From the IMG/VR virus record IMGVR_UViG_3300030333_002512, positions 1 to 64,000 of that record: 64,000 nt of DNA. The stretch is one strand, 5' to 3'. The translations under genes and the position numbers were made by a program. The DNA is from a virus. The notes below the pieces were generated by a model. That model was not told the DNA's origin and ran no database searches. It saw only the letters and a list, made by a program, of their open reading frames with translations. This document shows positions 16,389 to 23,780 of the stretch, one piece after another (position 1 is the first letter of the stretch; each line of letters starts with the position of its first letter).

Positions 16389-18284
16389 TCATGTGTCGTG
16401 TATCATTTCGTTCACAAGCCTAGTGGTTAATTTAAGTTGGTGCTTGAGTGCGTAAATCTTCTCTTCTGTTTCTCTCTTTCTGTATTTGTATTCATCCGGA
16501 TTATTTCTCTTCAACCTTTCAAGCATCTCTTCGTTGTTCTTTATGGTCTGTTTGATGTTAGGCATCTGAGTATTTAGCAATCTACTTAGATATCGCAACA
16601 ACTTGTCTTTCTGTGCTTGAGAGGTAGGCTCTTTGATTTCATTCATCTCAGACACTTTAGGTTTCAATGAATCAATTGTTCGATAGATGGCTGCAATTTC
16701 TTTTTCTCTAGCCTCGATTGTTTTCTTATTCTTACTTCGACTTAGCCTAGACTTAAGTTTCTCGATGTCATCTACTAGGCTATCCATGATTTCTTGCTTA
16801 TCAGTTCCCTTGGGGAATTTCTTCCCGCCAATTGTTATCTTCTTGGGTTCTTGCTCTTCGGGTTTGTAGTTATCCCAAGCAGCAATTAGTCTTGGGAATT
16901 TACTTGTTCCTTCTGTCACATCAATGGCATTGATGTCGAAGGTATCGAATTCTTCAGAACGAACGGTCTTGTCTCTCTTTCTATTGAAACTCCTAGTTCC
17001 GACCTTTCTTAGTTTTGTGACAACTTCTAGATTCTTCTTCTTGAGTTTATCAGAATTACCTGTGAGTTTGTTTACCGTCAGAAGAAACTCAAGAACTCTA
17101 AGAAGGCGATTTATTTCTCCTGTGTCCTGAGTTCTGTCTTTTTGTGTGAACCTTTGTTCTTCGTATCCTTCCATTGAATACTCTTCTTTCAAACGGTTAT
17201 AGAATTGATTTAATTTGGCAGAAATGCGATACACTCCGAATAACACATTATCCGCATAGTCCTCAGTGAATAGGAAGTGGAAGTCCTTTCCTTCCCCATC
17301 GAACATTATTTTTTCCATCTTCTCTACTGTGGAATCTACGTCTAAGGAGAAATACCCTTTCATTTTTTGTCGAATGGGCTTTCTTTCTGAAACATCAGTT
17401 CTACCAAGCCCCTCTCTCTCAAAGACTTCAAGCATCAAACTCTTACTTGTTTGGTCAGAATAATATCTGTATGCAGACCAATCCTTTTCATCTTCATCCC
17501 ATTTCGCTTGGGGTTCTACGAATAAAGCCTTGAATGATTTTGGTATTGATTTTCCATTATAGAGGAAATCTTGTATTTTCGACACGTTCTTTCTATTGAA
17601 AAATCCTGCCTGTCTTAGAGATTTAATGTGCTTCTGCGCAGATGGGTCGCCACCACCTGTCTTCCCAACAGTCGTCAATAGTTTCTTCAAGTCGGAAACA
17701 AGCCCTGTTGTTTTTGTTGCAGCAATTCTATTAGCAGAAAGTAATTTTTCTAATACGCCATAGTTTTTCTTGTCGGGCAAGTCTTCAGCAATAATTTCTA
17801 TCACTGTTTCAGCGCGTTGGTCTAATTCCACTCGTTGCTTCATCTTAATTTCAACATTGAAGAGTCTAGCCATAACTTCCTTGAACTCTTTCATACCTCG
17901 TATTTTCTCACCATAGTCTTCACTGGCATCTTCTTGTTCCTCTTGCTCACCCATCGCTGTTAGAGTTGAATACAAGTCCTCAACTTTCTTTGCATACTTC
18001 TCTACGTCAATCTGAAATTGTTCAACTGCTGCTTGTCCCTCTAACTGCTTACCCGAAAATATTGGTTCTCGGAAAACATTTGGTAATGAGACACCTTGCA
18101 CTATTTCCATAAAGGCTTGTAAGGCCTCATCTGCTTTCACAAGGCCTTCTTCCGTTACACCCTTCTCCTTTCTAGAATACCTGTCTAATAATTCGTAGAC
18201 ATCTGCATGTATATCTCCACCAATAGGAGGGGCTTCAGGTTCTTCCGCCTCCTCCTCCTTCCGAAGAATATCCACGAACGTCAT
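16389..18284 (-). CDS. Large charged helical protein with tag-like N-terminus, unknown
   Basis: The 631-aa protein starts MTFVDILRKEEEAEEPE, which matches the recurrent motif except that Phe replaces Trp. It is highly charged and mostly helical, with long heptad stretches toward the C-terminus (SLVDDIEKLKSRLSRSKNKK; KYRKRETEEKIYALKHQLKL). No catalytic motif or membrane segment is seen. It is one of four large unknown proteins in the late operon and is likely an internal virion or scaffold-associated component. The function is not known. Confidence 0.6.
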   Translation of the reverse strand: MTFVDILRKEEEAEEPEAPPIGGDIHADVYELLDRYSRKEKGVTEEGLVKADEALQAFMEIVQGVSLPNVFREPIFSGKQLEGQAAVEQFQIDVEKYAKKVEDLYSTLTAMGEQEEQEDASEDYGEKIRGMKEFKEVMARLFNVEIKMKQRVELDQRAETVIEIIAEDLPDKKNYGVLEKLLSANRIAATKTTGLVSDLKKLLTTVGKTGGGDPSAQKHIKSLRQAGFFNRKNVSKIQDFLYNGKSIPKSFKALFVEPQAKWDEDEKDWSAYRYYSDQTSKSLMLEVFEREGLGRTDVSERKPIRQKMKGYFSLDVDSTVEKMEKIMFDGEGKDFHFLFTEDYADNVLFGVYRISAKLNQFYNRLKEEYSMEGYEEQRFTQKDRTQDTGEINRLLRVLEFLLTVNKLTGNSDKLKKKNLEVVTKLRKVGTRSFNRKRDKTVRSEEFDTFDINAIDVTEGTSKFPRLIAAWDNYKPEEQEPKKITIGGKKFPKGTDKQEIMDSLVDDIEKLKSRLSRSKNKKTIEAREKEIAAIYRTIDSLKPKVSEMNEIKEPTSQAQKDKLLRYLSRLLNTQMPNIKQTIKNNEEMLERLKRNNPDEYKYRKRETEEKIYALKHQLKLTTRLVNEMIHDT

Positions 18285-18293
18285 CTAATCATC

Positions 18294-18521
18294 TCAATAT
18301 GGTATATTTTCTGACTGGTTCTTGCGCTTCTTAGGCAAGAGAATTACATCAGGAATATCACTAGCACCGGGGGTTTTCTTCTCCACGGTAGTAGCCTTGT
18401 CAATACCACCAACTGAGTAATCTCTACTCTTGGTAGCATTCTTCCTCGCTTCCTGCCCTTCTCTTATTCTTGCAGCCTTCAACTCTCTTTCCAGTTGTCT
18501 TACACTTTTTTCTTCACTCAT
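18294..18521 (-). CDS. Small basic protein, unknown
   Basis: A 75-aa protein starting MSEEKSVRQLERELKAARI. It has a helical N-terminus, then a polar, basic, probably disordered tail (ARKNATKSRDYSVGG; LLPKKRKNQSENIPY). No Trp and no recognised domain. The start overlaps the stop of the preceding 35-aa gene. It lies immediately downstream of the portal gene and may be a small assembly factor. Confidence 0.5.
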   Translation of the reverse strand: MSEEKSVRQLERELKAARIREGQEARKNATKSRDYSVGGIDKATTVEKKTPGASDIPDVILLPKKRKNQSENIPY

Positions 18522-18625
18522 CTTTTCATCTCCTCCAAACTTTTTCTAATTCTTTCATCGGTTTCAGCATTTAATTTGTCAATCTCTTCTTTCCATTTTT
18601 TTACTATCTCAAGCAAATCTGTCAT
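18518..18625 (-). CDS. Micro-protein, 35 aa, helical with W-motif
   Basis: A 35-codon gene (MTDLLEIVKKWKEEIDKLN, ending RIRKSLEEMKR) begins inside the portal stop (ATGA) and ends inside the start of the next gene (again ATGA). One amphipathic helix holds WKEEIDKL, a looser version of the W-x3-I-x-K pattern. The coupling at both ends supports translation. Function unknown. Confidence 0.5.
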   Translation of the reverse strand: MTDLLEIVKKWKEEIDKLNAETDERIRKSLEEMKR

Positions 18626-20295
18626 GGAACTCTCCTTTCCGTTCTCTTATCTACGTTTTTATTTCCAACACCTTTGGGCATACCGCTAAATCTCTTGTCA
18701 GGGCCGACATTCATACTAGGCTTGTTTCTCTTTTTCCCACTGGGAGGTTCACCTTTCACTTCTTCCGGTTTTCCAGCAGCAGCCATGGATGGTTTAGTTC
18801 CGCTTTCCATCATTTGCCCTATGTGTTGTTGGTCAATGTTAGTTCCAGCGTATGGGTCTAATTCCACTTGTTCATCTTCGCCGCCTTGTTGTTCGGAACC
18901 ACCCGGAGGGGGGTCAGGTTTCTTGTATGAGAATCTGCCATCGTCATCCATGTCAACATCGAATCCTAGATTCTTTATTGCTGCTGCCACGTTTACCTCT
19001 ATCTCCCTCTTCCTGAGTTTCGCTATCTCATCTTCTTCTTCTGATGGTGGTAGTTTCAAAGTCCAATCAGTGATGCCGAACTCTTGAGTCATGAACGGGA
19101 AGACGTAATCATTCCAAATGGTCTGTGCCATTTCCACTGCTCTATTAGTGACAAGAACCTGCATACCCTCATTGTTCAACCCACCACTTGCAGAGTTATC
19201 TGCCATGAATATCTTGCTCACACCATAGAAGGCTGAGATTCTATCTCGCAGGTCATCTTTCACAGAGATGTAATCCATTTCCTTCAGGCTATCCATGAAC
19301 TTGACCCATTCAATGGAACCCTTTCCGTTATCGGATTCTATTCCCATTACAGGAATGAAGTGTGGGTCTTGTTCCATCTTCTCCTTGACACCACGCCAAA
19401 ATGACTTCATGGAATCCATGTTTCTAGTTTGAACTGCCAATAGTCCTCTTGGCATTCTTGCCTTTGTATATGATGAGTTCACATAATTCTCCATCGCTAT
19501 TAGTGTCGTGACATTGTTCCAAAGCGTGATGATGGGCGACAGACCATACAATCTAGATGGTGAGTATTTGCTGAAATGCAAAACTTCGCCCTTGATGAAA
19601 TACTGTTCTACTCCATTTACTCTATTGACATAATGAACTGGATGTAATTCCGATTTACATTCCTCACACAAATCCGTTGCAGTTTGAGATACCTTATCCC
19701 TGTGTTTCAAACAAGTGTATCCCTTGCTTCCTCTCTCTCCAATTTCATTCGAGTAGATGTGCATGGTAACAGGGTCACCCCTGTATATCTCCTTGATTCT
19801 ATGCATCTTGATGCTTGCATTGTTATCCATGAAGTATTCCTTGACGATAACGAGATATGCATCATCCATGATGTTCAAATCGTCTTCAAGTTCCTTGAGA
19901 ACATCAATGAAAAGTTGTTCGGACTTGTTTACATATCCCTCAAGGAATTTATGTGCATAGTCTAATTGCTTGGGGTCGGGTTTAATCAAATCAACAGAAC
20001 CACATTGCTTGCATTGCTTAACTGGTGAACTGTGTTCCTCCCCACAGGCTTTACACTTCGATACGAATTTCTCTTCCCAAGTATATCCGCGCCTAAATAT
20101 CTCTTGTTTCAATTGAGTTACGCACGTTCTCACAATTGTAGATTGTTGGGCAATGTGGTAGATAATCGGGGAAGTTAGTAGGTATGAGGTATCCTTCTCT
20201 TGAATCCCCGGATTGAATATTGTCCTATCTGCTGGTTTAGGAGTTGTTCTTCTGAACAAATTACCCACACTGAATCTGCGCTTTTCTTCTACCAT
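18622..20295 (-). CDS. Portal protein with zinc-ribbon insertions
   Basis: The 557-aa product has the portal pattern: an N-terminal start (FNPGIQEKDTSYLLTSPIIYHIAQ), a core helix-strand region (YFIKGEVLHFSKYSPSRLYGLSPI), the conserved ENYVNSSYTKARMPRGLL segment, and DRISAFYGVSKIFMADNSASGGLNNEG, typical of HK97/SPP1-like portals. The C-terminus is disordered and Pro/Gly-rich. Two cysteine clusters are unusual: C81/C84 with C95/C98, and C195/H198 with C210/C213, both looking like zinc ribbons. It forms the dodecameric DNA entry vertex. It lies downstream of terL, separated by a LAGLIDADG gene and a small tagged gene. Confidence 0.8.
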   Translation of the reverse strand: MVEEKRRFSVGNLFRRTTPKPADRTIFNPGIQEKDTSYLLTSPIIYHIAQQSTIVRTCVTQLKQEIFRRGYTWEEKFVSKCKACGEEHSSPVKQCKQCGSVDLIKPDPKQLDYAHKFLEGYVNKSEQLFIDVLKELEDDLNIMDDAYLVIVKEYFMDNNASIKMHRIKEIYRGDPVTMHIYSNEIGERGSKGYTCLKHRDKVSQTATDLCEECKSELHPVHYVNRVNGVEQYFIKGEVLHFSKYSPSRLYGLSPIITLWNNVTTLIAMENYVNSSYTKARMPRGLLAVQTRNMDSMKSFWRGVKEKMEQDPHFIPVMGIESDNGKGSIEWVKFMDSLKEMDYISVKDDLRDRISAFYGVSKIFMADNSASGGLNNEGMQVLVTNRAVEMAQTIWNDYVFPFMTQEFGITDWTLKLPPSEEEDEIAKLRKREIEVNVAAAIKNLGFDVDMDDDGRFSYKKPDPPPGGSEQQGGEDEQVELDPYAGTNIDQQHIGQMMESGTKPSMAAAGKPEEVKGEPPSGKKRNKPSMNVGPDKRFSGMPKGVGNKNVDKRTERRVP

Positions 20296-20297
20296 AC

Positions 20298-20453
20298 CTA
20301 TTTCTCCTTCACCTTATGCTCGAATAAATAGTCAGAGGCATCATCAACAGAACTCCAATCATCTTCAGACAAATCGTGTTCTTCGACAATTTCCTCTAGG
20401 TCATCTATTGCCTTGTCCACAGGCTTCTTCTTCAAAACATCTTGCCACTTCAT
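20298..20453 (-). CDS. Small acidic W-motif protein, 51 aa
   Basis: A 51-aa gene (MKWQDVLKKKPVDKAIDDLE, ending YLFEHKVKEK) begins with the recurrent tryptophan motif. It starts within the stop of the LAGLIDADG gene (ATGA) and ends two bases before the portal start. A second Trp occurs in SEDDWSSVDD. The rest is acidic and helical. The precise fit between two genes indicates it is real. Unknown role next to the portal. Confidence 0.55.
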   Translation of the reverse strand: MKWQDVLKKKPVDKAIDDLEEIVEEHDLSEDDWSSVDDASDYLFEHKVKEK

Positions 20454-21781
20454 GCTATCAATCCCTCTATCTTATCCATTTCAATCATCTTAGAATTACC
20501 GTATAGTTTGGTGATGTTATCCACATCAATCCCATCTTTGGTAAAATCATAACCCACATGGTCTTTGTGATTCTCCCATTTCATCAATTTGAATAGTTCA
20601 TCCCTTCTTTGTTTGAACCAAGATGCTTTCTTATGGGATTTCTTCATCCTCACTAATTCCAAAAGGATGTCAGCGTTGTTTCCTTTCATCTTGAAATGTG
20701 GGCGACACTTCGATAGAATCTCCCCAACGTCTTTCGCTGAATAGAAATTCAACCGATTTACAGGTCTAGTGCCTTGAGGAGACTTTTGGTCTAAGTGCAA
20801 TCTACCACAACCCAATGCCTTGTGCATCTCCATCATGAATGCCTTGCCCCTATCACCCGTAGCAACTAATCCCACTCTTGGGTTGAAGTTTCTATCCATG
20901 GTAATGTAGCCATCCGAATCAATGAATGCGGCAGTGTATGCATAGATGTCTTTCTTGATGTCATCTGAGAATTTGTAGAAAGCACCATTGACACTAGTTA
21001 CATTATTTCTAATTGCCATCTTGGAAATTATACTAGGAGTCGTTCTCTTGAATAGATGCTTAGGCAATCTCTCATGTATTTGTCTTGATGAAATTCCCGG
21101 TTCTTCACAGATTGATTTTAGAATGTGCTGGTTGATTATCTCCTTTGGTTTCACATTCACCATATGGCTCTTGATTAATTTCTTGAAATCCCTTTTGCTA
21201 CTTGACATCTCTTTGCTTAGGGAAGAATATTCTGCATTATATGGCATATCCTGTCTCTCTAACTTTGCTTCCCAATACTTGCATAAGGTGTCAACCATCT
21301 CCCTTCTAGTATTGACATCATTCACATATGACAATTTGATAAGGTCATCTTCAGAACAGGTCATGTCCTTCAGAACAGGCTTGTATTTCTTGAGCCAATA
21401 TATCTCATTGATGCTCTTGTCCAAATGGTCAGCGTAGGACACTATCAGATTATCAATGGCCTTGGTGACATTCTCCTTCTCAGCCCCCTTCAAAGTCCTA
21501 CGATATTCCTTTAGGTTCTTCACTAACGCCGGAACGTCTGTTCCTTCGACTTCATATTTCTTCAAATTGACATGAAGCATTTTCTTAGCCTCACTCAGAC
21601 TAAGATTGAAATTTTCAGCAAATTGTTTCTCTATGCTAAATTGGTCTTCAAGGGGAGAATCATTCAACCAAGCATGTTTCATCTCTTCTGTGAGTTGCTC
21701 CATTCTTTCTTCTACTGCTTCCTTTTCTCTTGCGACATTAGCGAGGCGGTCATACTTCTCACTATCTTTTTCTTCAACCAT
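20450..21781 (-). CDS. LAGLIDADG-fold protein with winged-helix segment, between terL and portal
   Basis: The 443-aa protein (start at the ATG at 21781 after GAGGTGGGA) has three parts. The first is a long helical N-terminus (residues 1-200). The second is a winged-helix-like segment (SICEEPGISSRQIHERLPKHL). The third is a C-terminal LAGLIDADG-type domain whose signature helix reads YTAAFIDSDGYITM, with GRLHLDQKSP and LNFYSAKDVGEILSK further on. Such domains are homing endonucleases or domesticated DNA-binding factors. The gene is free-standing and neighbouring terL and portal are intact. A small terminase subunit or packaging-regulator role is an alternative because of its position. Confidence 0.6.
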   Translation of the reverse strand: MVEEKDSEKYDRLANVAREKEAVEERMEQLTEEMKHAWLNDSPLEDQFSIEKQFAENFNLSLSEAKKMLHVNLKKYEVEGTDVPALVKNLKEYRRTLKGAEKENVTKAIDNLIVSYADHLDKSINEIYWLKKYKPVLKDMTCSEDDLIKLSYVNDVNTRREMVDTLCKYWEAKLERQDMPYNAEYSSLSKEMSSSKRDFKKLIKSHMVNVKPKEIINQHILKSICEEPGISSRQIHERLPKHLFKRTTPSIISKMAIRNNVTSVNGAFYKFSDDIKKDIYAYTAAFIDSDGYITMDRNFNPRVGLVATGDRGKAFMMEMHKALGCGRLHLDQKSPQGTRPVNRLNFYSAKDVGEILSKCRPHFKMKGNNADILLELVRMKKSHKKASWFKQRRDELFKLMKWENHKDHVGYDFTKDGIDVDNITKLYGNSKMIEMDKIEGLIA

Positions 21782-21791
21782 TACTCCCACC

Positions 21792-23225
21792 TCAGAAATT
21801 TAGCCCTAACATACCGCCTATAGAATTATTCACAGGTTTTGGGTCTTCAAATATGCCCATATCATCCAACATCAAGAACACATCATTTGGATTTTGAGAA
21901 GCAGCATTGGCAAGAGCAAGGCTCATCACAAGGTCATCGTGTGCGCCAACACCCTCAAACTTTCCGCTACTTGTGATGGCAAACATGGATAGTTCCTCAA
22001 TCAAAGAACCAGTCAATCTCCTACTAGCGTTATCCCCATAGGGAAATCTGATTTTCTGATTCTCGATGTTCATCTGTAGATTCAGAATTATCTCTTGCTT
22101 CTTCTTTCTAGTTGTATGGAAGTCTCTTACATTCAAATCGGATATATTGCGCAATTCTTGTGTGAATGCCTTAGCGAAGGTGTTTGTCTCATAGAGAATT
22201 TCTTCAGGTTGGAATATCTTTCCAATCAATCTAATCTTCTCTATGTTCTCCCTGAACTCTACGTTCTTTGCTCGGTCAACGTGAACGATTGTCTTATTCA
22301 TCTCATCATCGACTTCCAAGACGGTAATGACATTGTAGTCACCATCGGTTGAGATAGCAGGGTCAACACCAACATAGTATTTGTATCCCTTATCCTTCCT
22401 ATTGCCTAATTTGAGAACGTGGTCTTTGCTCTTGCATTTTTCGATATACTCAGGATTGAACAAAGCCGTTCCCGTAGAGATTGGGACACAAAGATACTCT
22501 CGCGTGAATTTCAATGAGCCTATCTCCGCCTTCCTTTGCATGAGAGCATCATAGTTCCATCGGTCTGCCCATAATGGTTCATTCATAGCATCCAAACACG
22601 GATACTTCGTGACAGTATACGCATCATTATCTTCTAACTGTGCGAAGATATCTGTGTAAGTGAAAGGGGTTCCAATCATTCTAAGATTAGATGAGTGGTG
22701 AAGCGTAGGTATCATGTCACCGAAGAACCAATCAGTCACTCTTTGAATAGCAGATAGGCTGAACTCCTTCAAAGGGTCGTCAATGATAATCTCCTGTGGG
22801 TGAAGTCCTCTAATCTGAGAACCAACTGAACGTTCTAGAATTGCATTTCCATTAGTGAGTTGAATGTTTCCAATTGCCCAACCCCTAGAAGGTTTGAACT
22901 TCTTTAGTGCTGGATGATTGAACATCCTATCTATCTCGCGCATGTGAACGAGAGTCTGCTTTTGGTTAGACGAGATGTATAGCATTTGAAATGGAGGCTC
23001 TTGGAAGATTAGGTTCCATACAACCCAACTGTGCATGAATACGGATTTTCCATGGTCACGCGCACAGATAATAACAGTCCTATCTGTTTTCTGCATTGTC
23101 TCTAGCCATTCTTGCATGTATTCGGGATACATCATACCGAGGACATTCTGGAAGAAGTAAGGAAAGGATGCCTTAGACAATTCCATATCCATAGAAGACA
23201 TGAAGTCCATGTTTTCTAATTCCAT
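21792..23225 (-). CDS. terL: Terminase large subunit (packaging ATPase and nuclease)
   Basis: The 477-aa protein has the ATPase Walker A-like CARDHGKS at residues 54-61 and Walker B EIIIDD at 145-150. The coupling motif follows as MIGTPFTYTDIF. The RNase H-like nuclease begins GVDPAIS (Asp near 288) and ends AHDDLVMSLALAN (Asp pair near 430). The length is typical. It drives genome translocation through the portal and cuts the concatemer. The start at 23225 (MELENMDFMSSMDM) has no strong upstream Shine-Dalgarno sequence; internal ATGs at MDFMSS or MDMELS are possible. It lies two bases from the acetyltransferase gene. Confidence 0.93.
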   Translation of the reverse strand: MELENMDFMSSMDMELSKASFPYFFQNVLGMMYPEYMQEWLETMQKTDRTVIICARDHGKSVFMHSWVVWNLIFQEPPFQMLYISSNQKQTLVHMREIDRMFNHPALKKFKPSRGWAIGNIQLTNGNAILERSVGSQIRGLHPQEIIIDDPLKEFSLSAIQRVTDWFFGDMIPTLHHSSNLRMIGTPFTYTDIFAQLEDNDAYTVTKYPCLDAMNEPLWADRWNYDALMQRKAEIGSLKFTREYLCVPISTGTALFNPEYIEKCKSKDHVLKLGNRKDKGYKYYVGVDPAISTDGDYNVITVLEVDDEMNKTIVHVDRAKNVEFRENIEKIRLIGKIFQPEEILYETNTFAKAFTQELRNISDLNVRDFHTTRKKKQEIILNLQMNIENQKIRFPYGDNASRRLTGSLIEELSMFAITSSGKFEGVGAHDDLVMSLALANAASQNPNDVFLMLDDMGIFEDPKPVNNSIGGMLGLNF

Positions 23226-23227
23226 GT

Positions 23228-23776
23228 TTACTCACTCATACCCTTTTTCAACGTGTCAACCCATTGAGGCACATTATACATCATTGTCTTCTGCAATTGC
23301 TCAACGAGTTTTGGATGCTGACTTGCTTGAATCAATTCCCTCTTCATCTGTTCTGGTAAATCTTCAGGGAGATTCTCTAAATCTACATCATTAAATCCCA
23401 CACTTCGATAATAGTCTGCGGCTTTCCTACTAGCAAAATTAATGAATAATTTCGCATTACCCTTTTCTTGTAGTAATTTCTCCACAAGTATTGGCATTAA
23501 ACCAACGCCCCTACCTTCAGGCCTTCTTGTATGTATTCCAGCACCCATTGCGAATTTACCTAATGGGGCAAATCCAATTACACCAATAGGTTTGTTTTCA
23601 GGATTGAAGGCCATGAACATTCTAGCGGGTTCTGTATACCAAAGAGAATCATAAGGTAGAAATGTTCCTCGGTCTGAACGCTTCTCAAATTGAGTATAAC
23701 CGTCTTCCCTGAAAGTTTCTACAACTTGATGTTCGGGCATTTCTTGAAAACGAATGTCAGCACTTGTATATGTCAT
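23228..23776 (-). CDS. GNAT-family N-acetyltransferase with C-terminal W-motif
   Basis: The 182-aa protein shows the GNAT fold. A strand pair (ARMFMAFNPENKPIGVIGFAP) leads to the acetyl-CoA loop RRPEGRGVG followed by the helix LMPILVEKLLQEKG, and FINFASRKAADYYRSVGFND is a standard motif B ending. The last 15 residues are VPQWVDTLKKGMSE, a copy of the tryptophan motif (WVDTLKK). A tagged acetyltransferase in the late operon could modify capsid, host or scaffold proteins after being drawn into the assembling head; this is inference. The GNAT assignment is firm. Confidence 0.75.
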   Translation of the reverse strand: MTYTSADIRFQEMPEHQVVETFREDGYTQFEKRSDRGTFLPYDSLWYTEPARMFMAFNPENKPIGVIGFAPLGKFAMGAGIHTRRPEGRGVGLMPILVEKLLQEKGNAKLFINFASRKAADYYRSVGFNDVDLENLPEDLPEQMKRELIQASQHPKLVEQLQKTMMYNVPQWVDTLKKGMSE

Positions 23777-23780
23777 CTAC

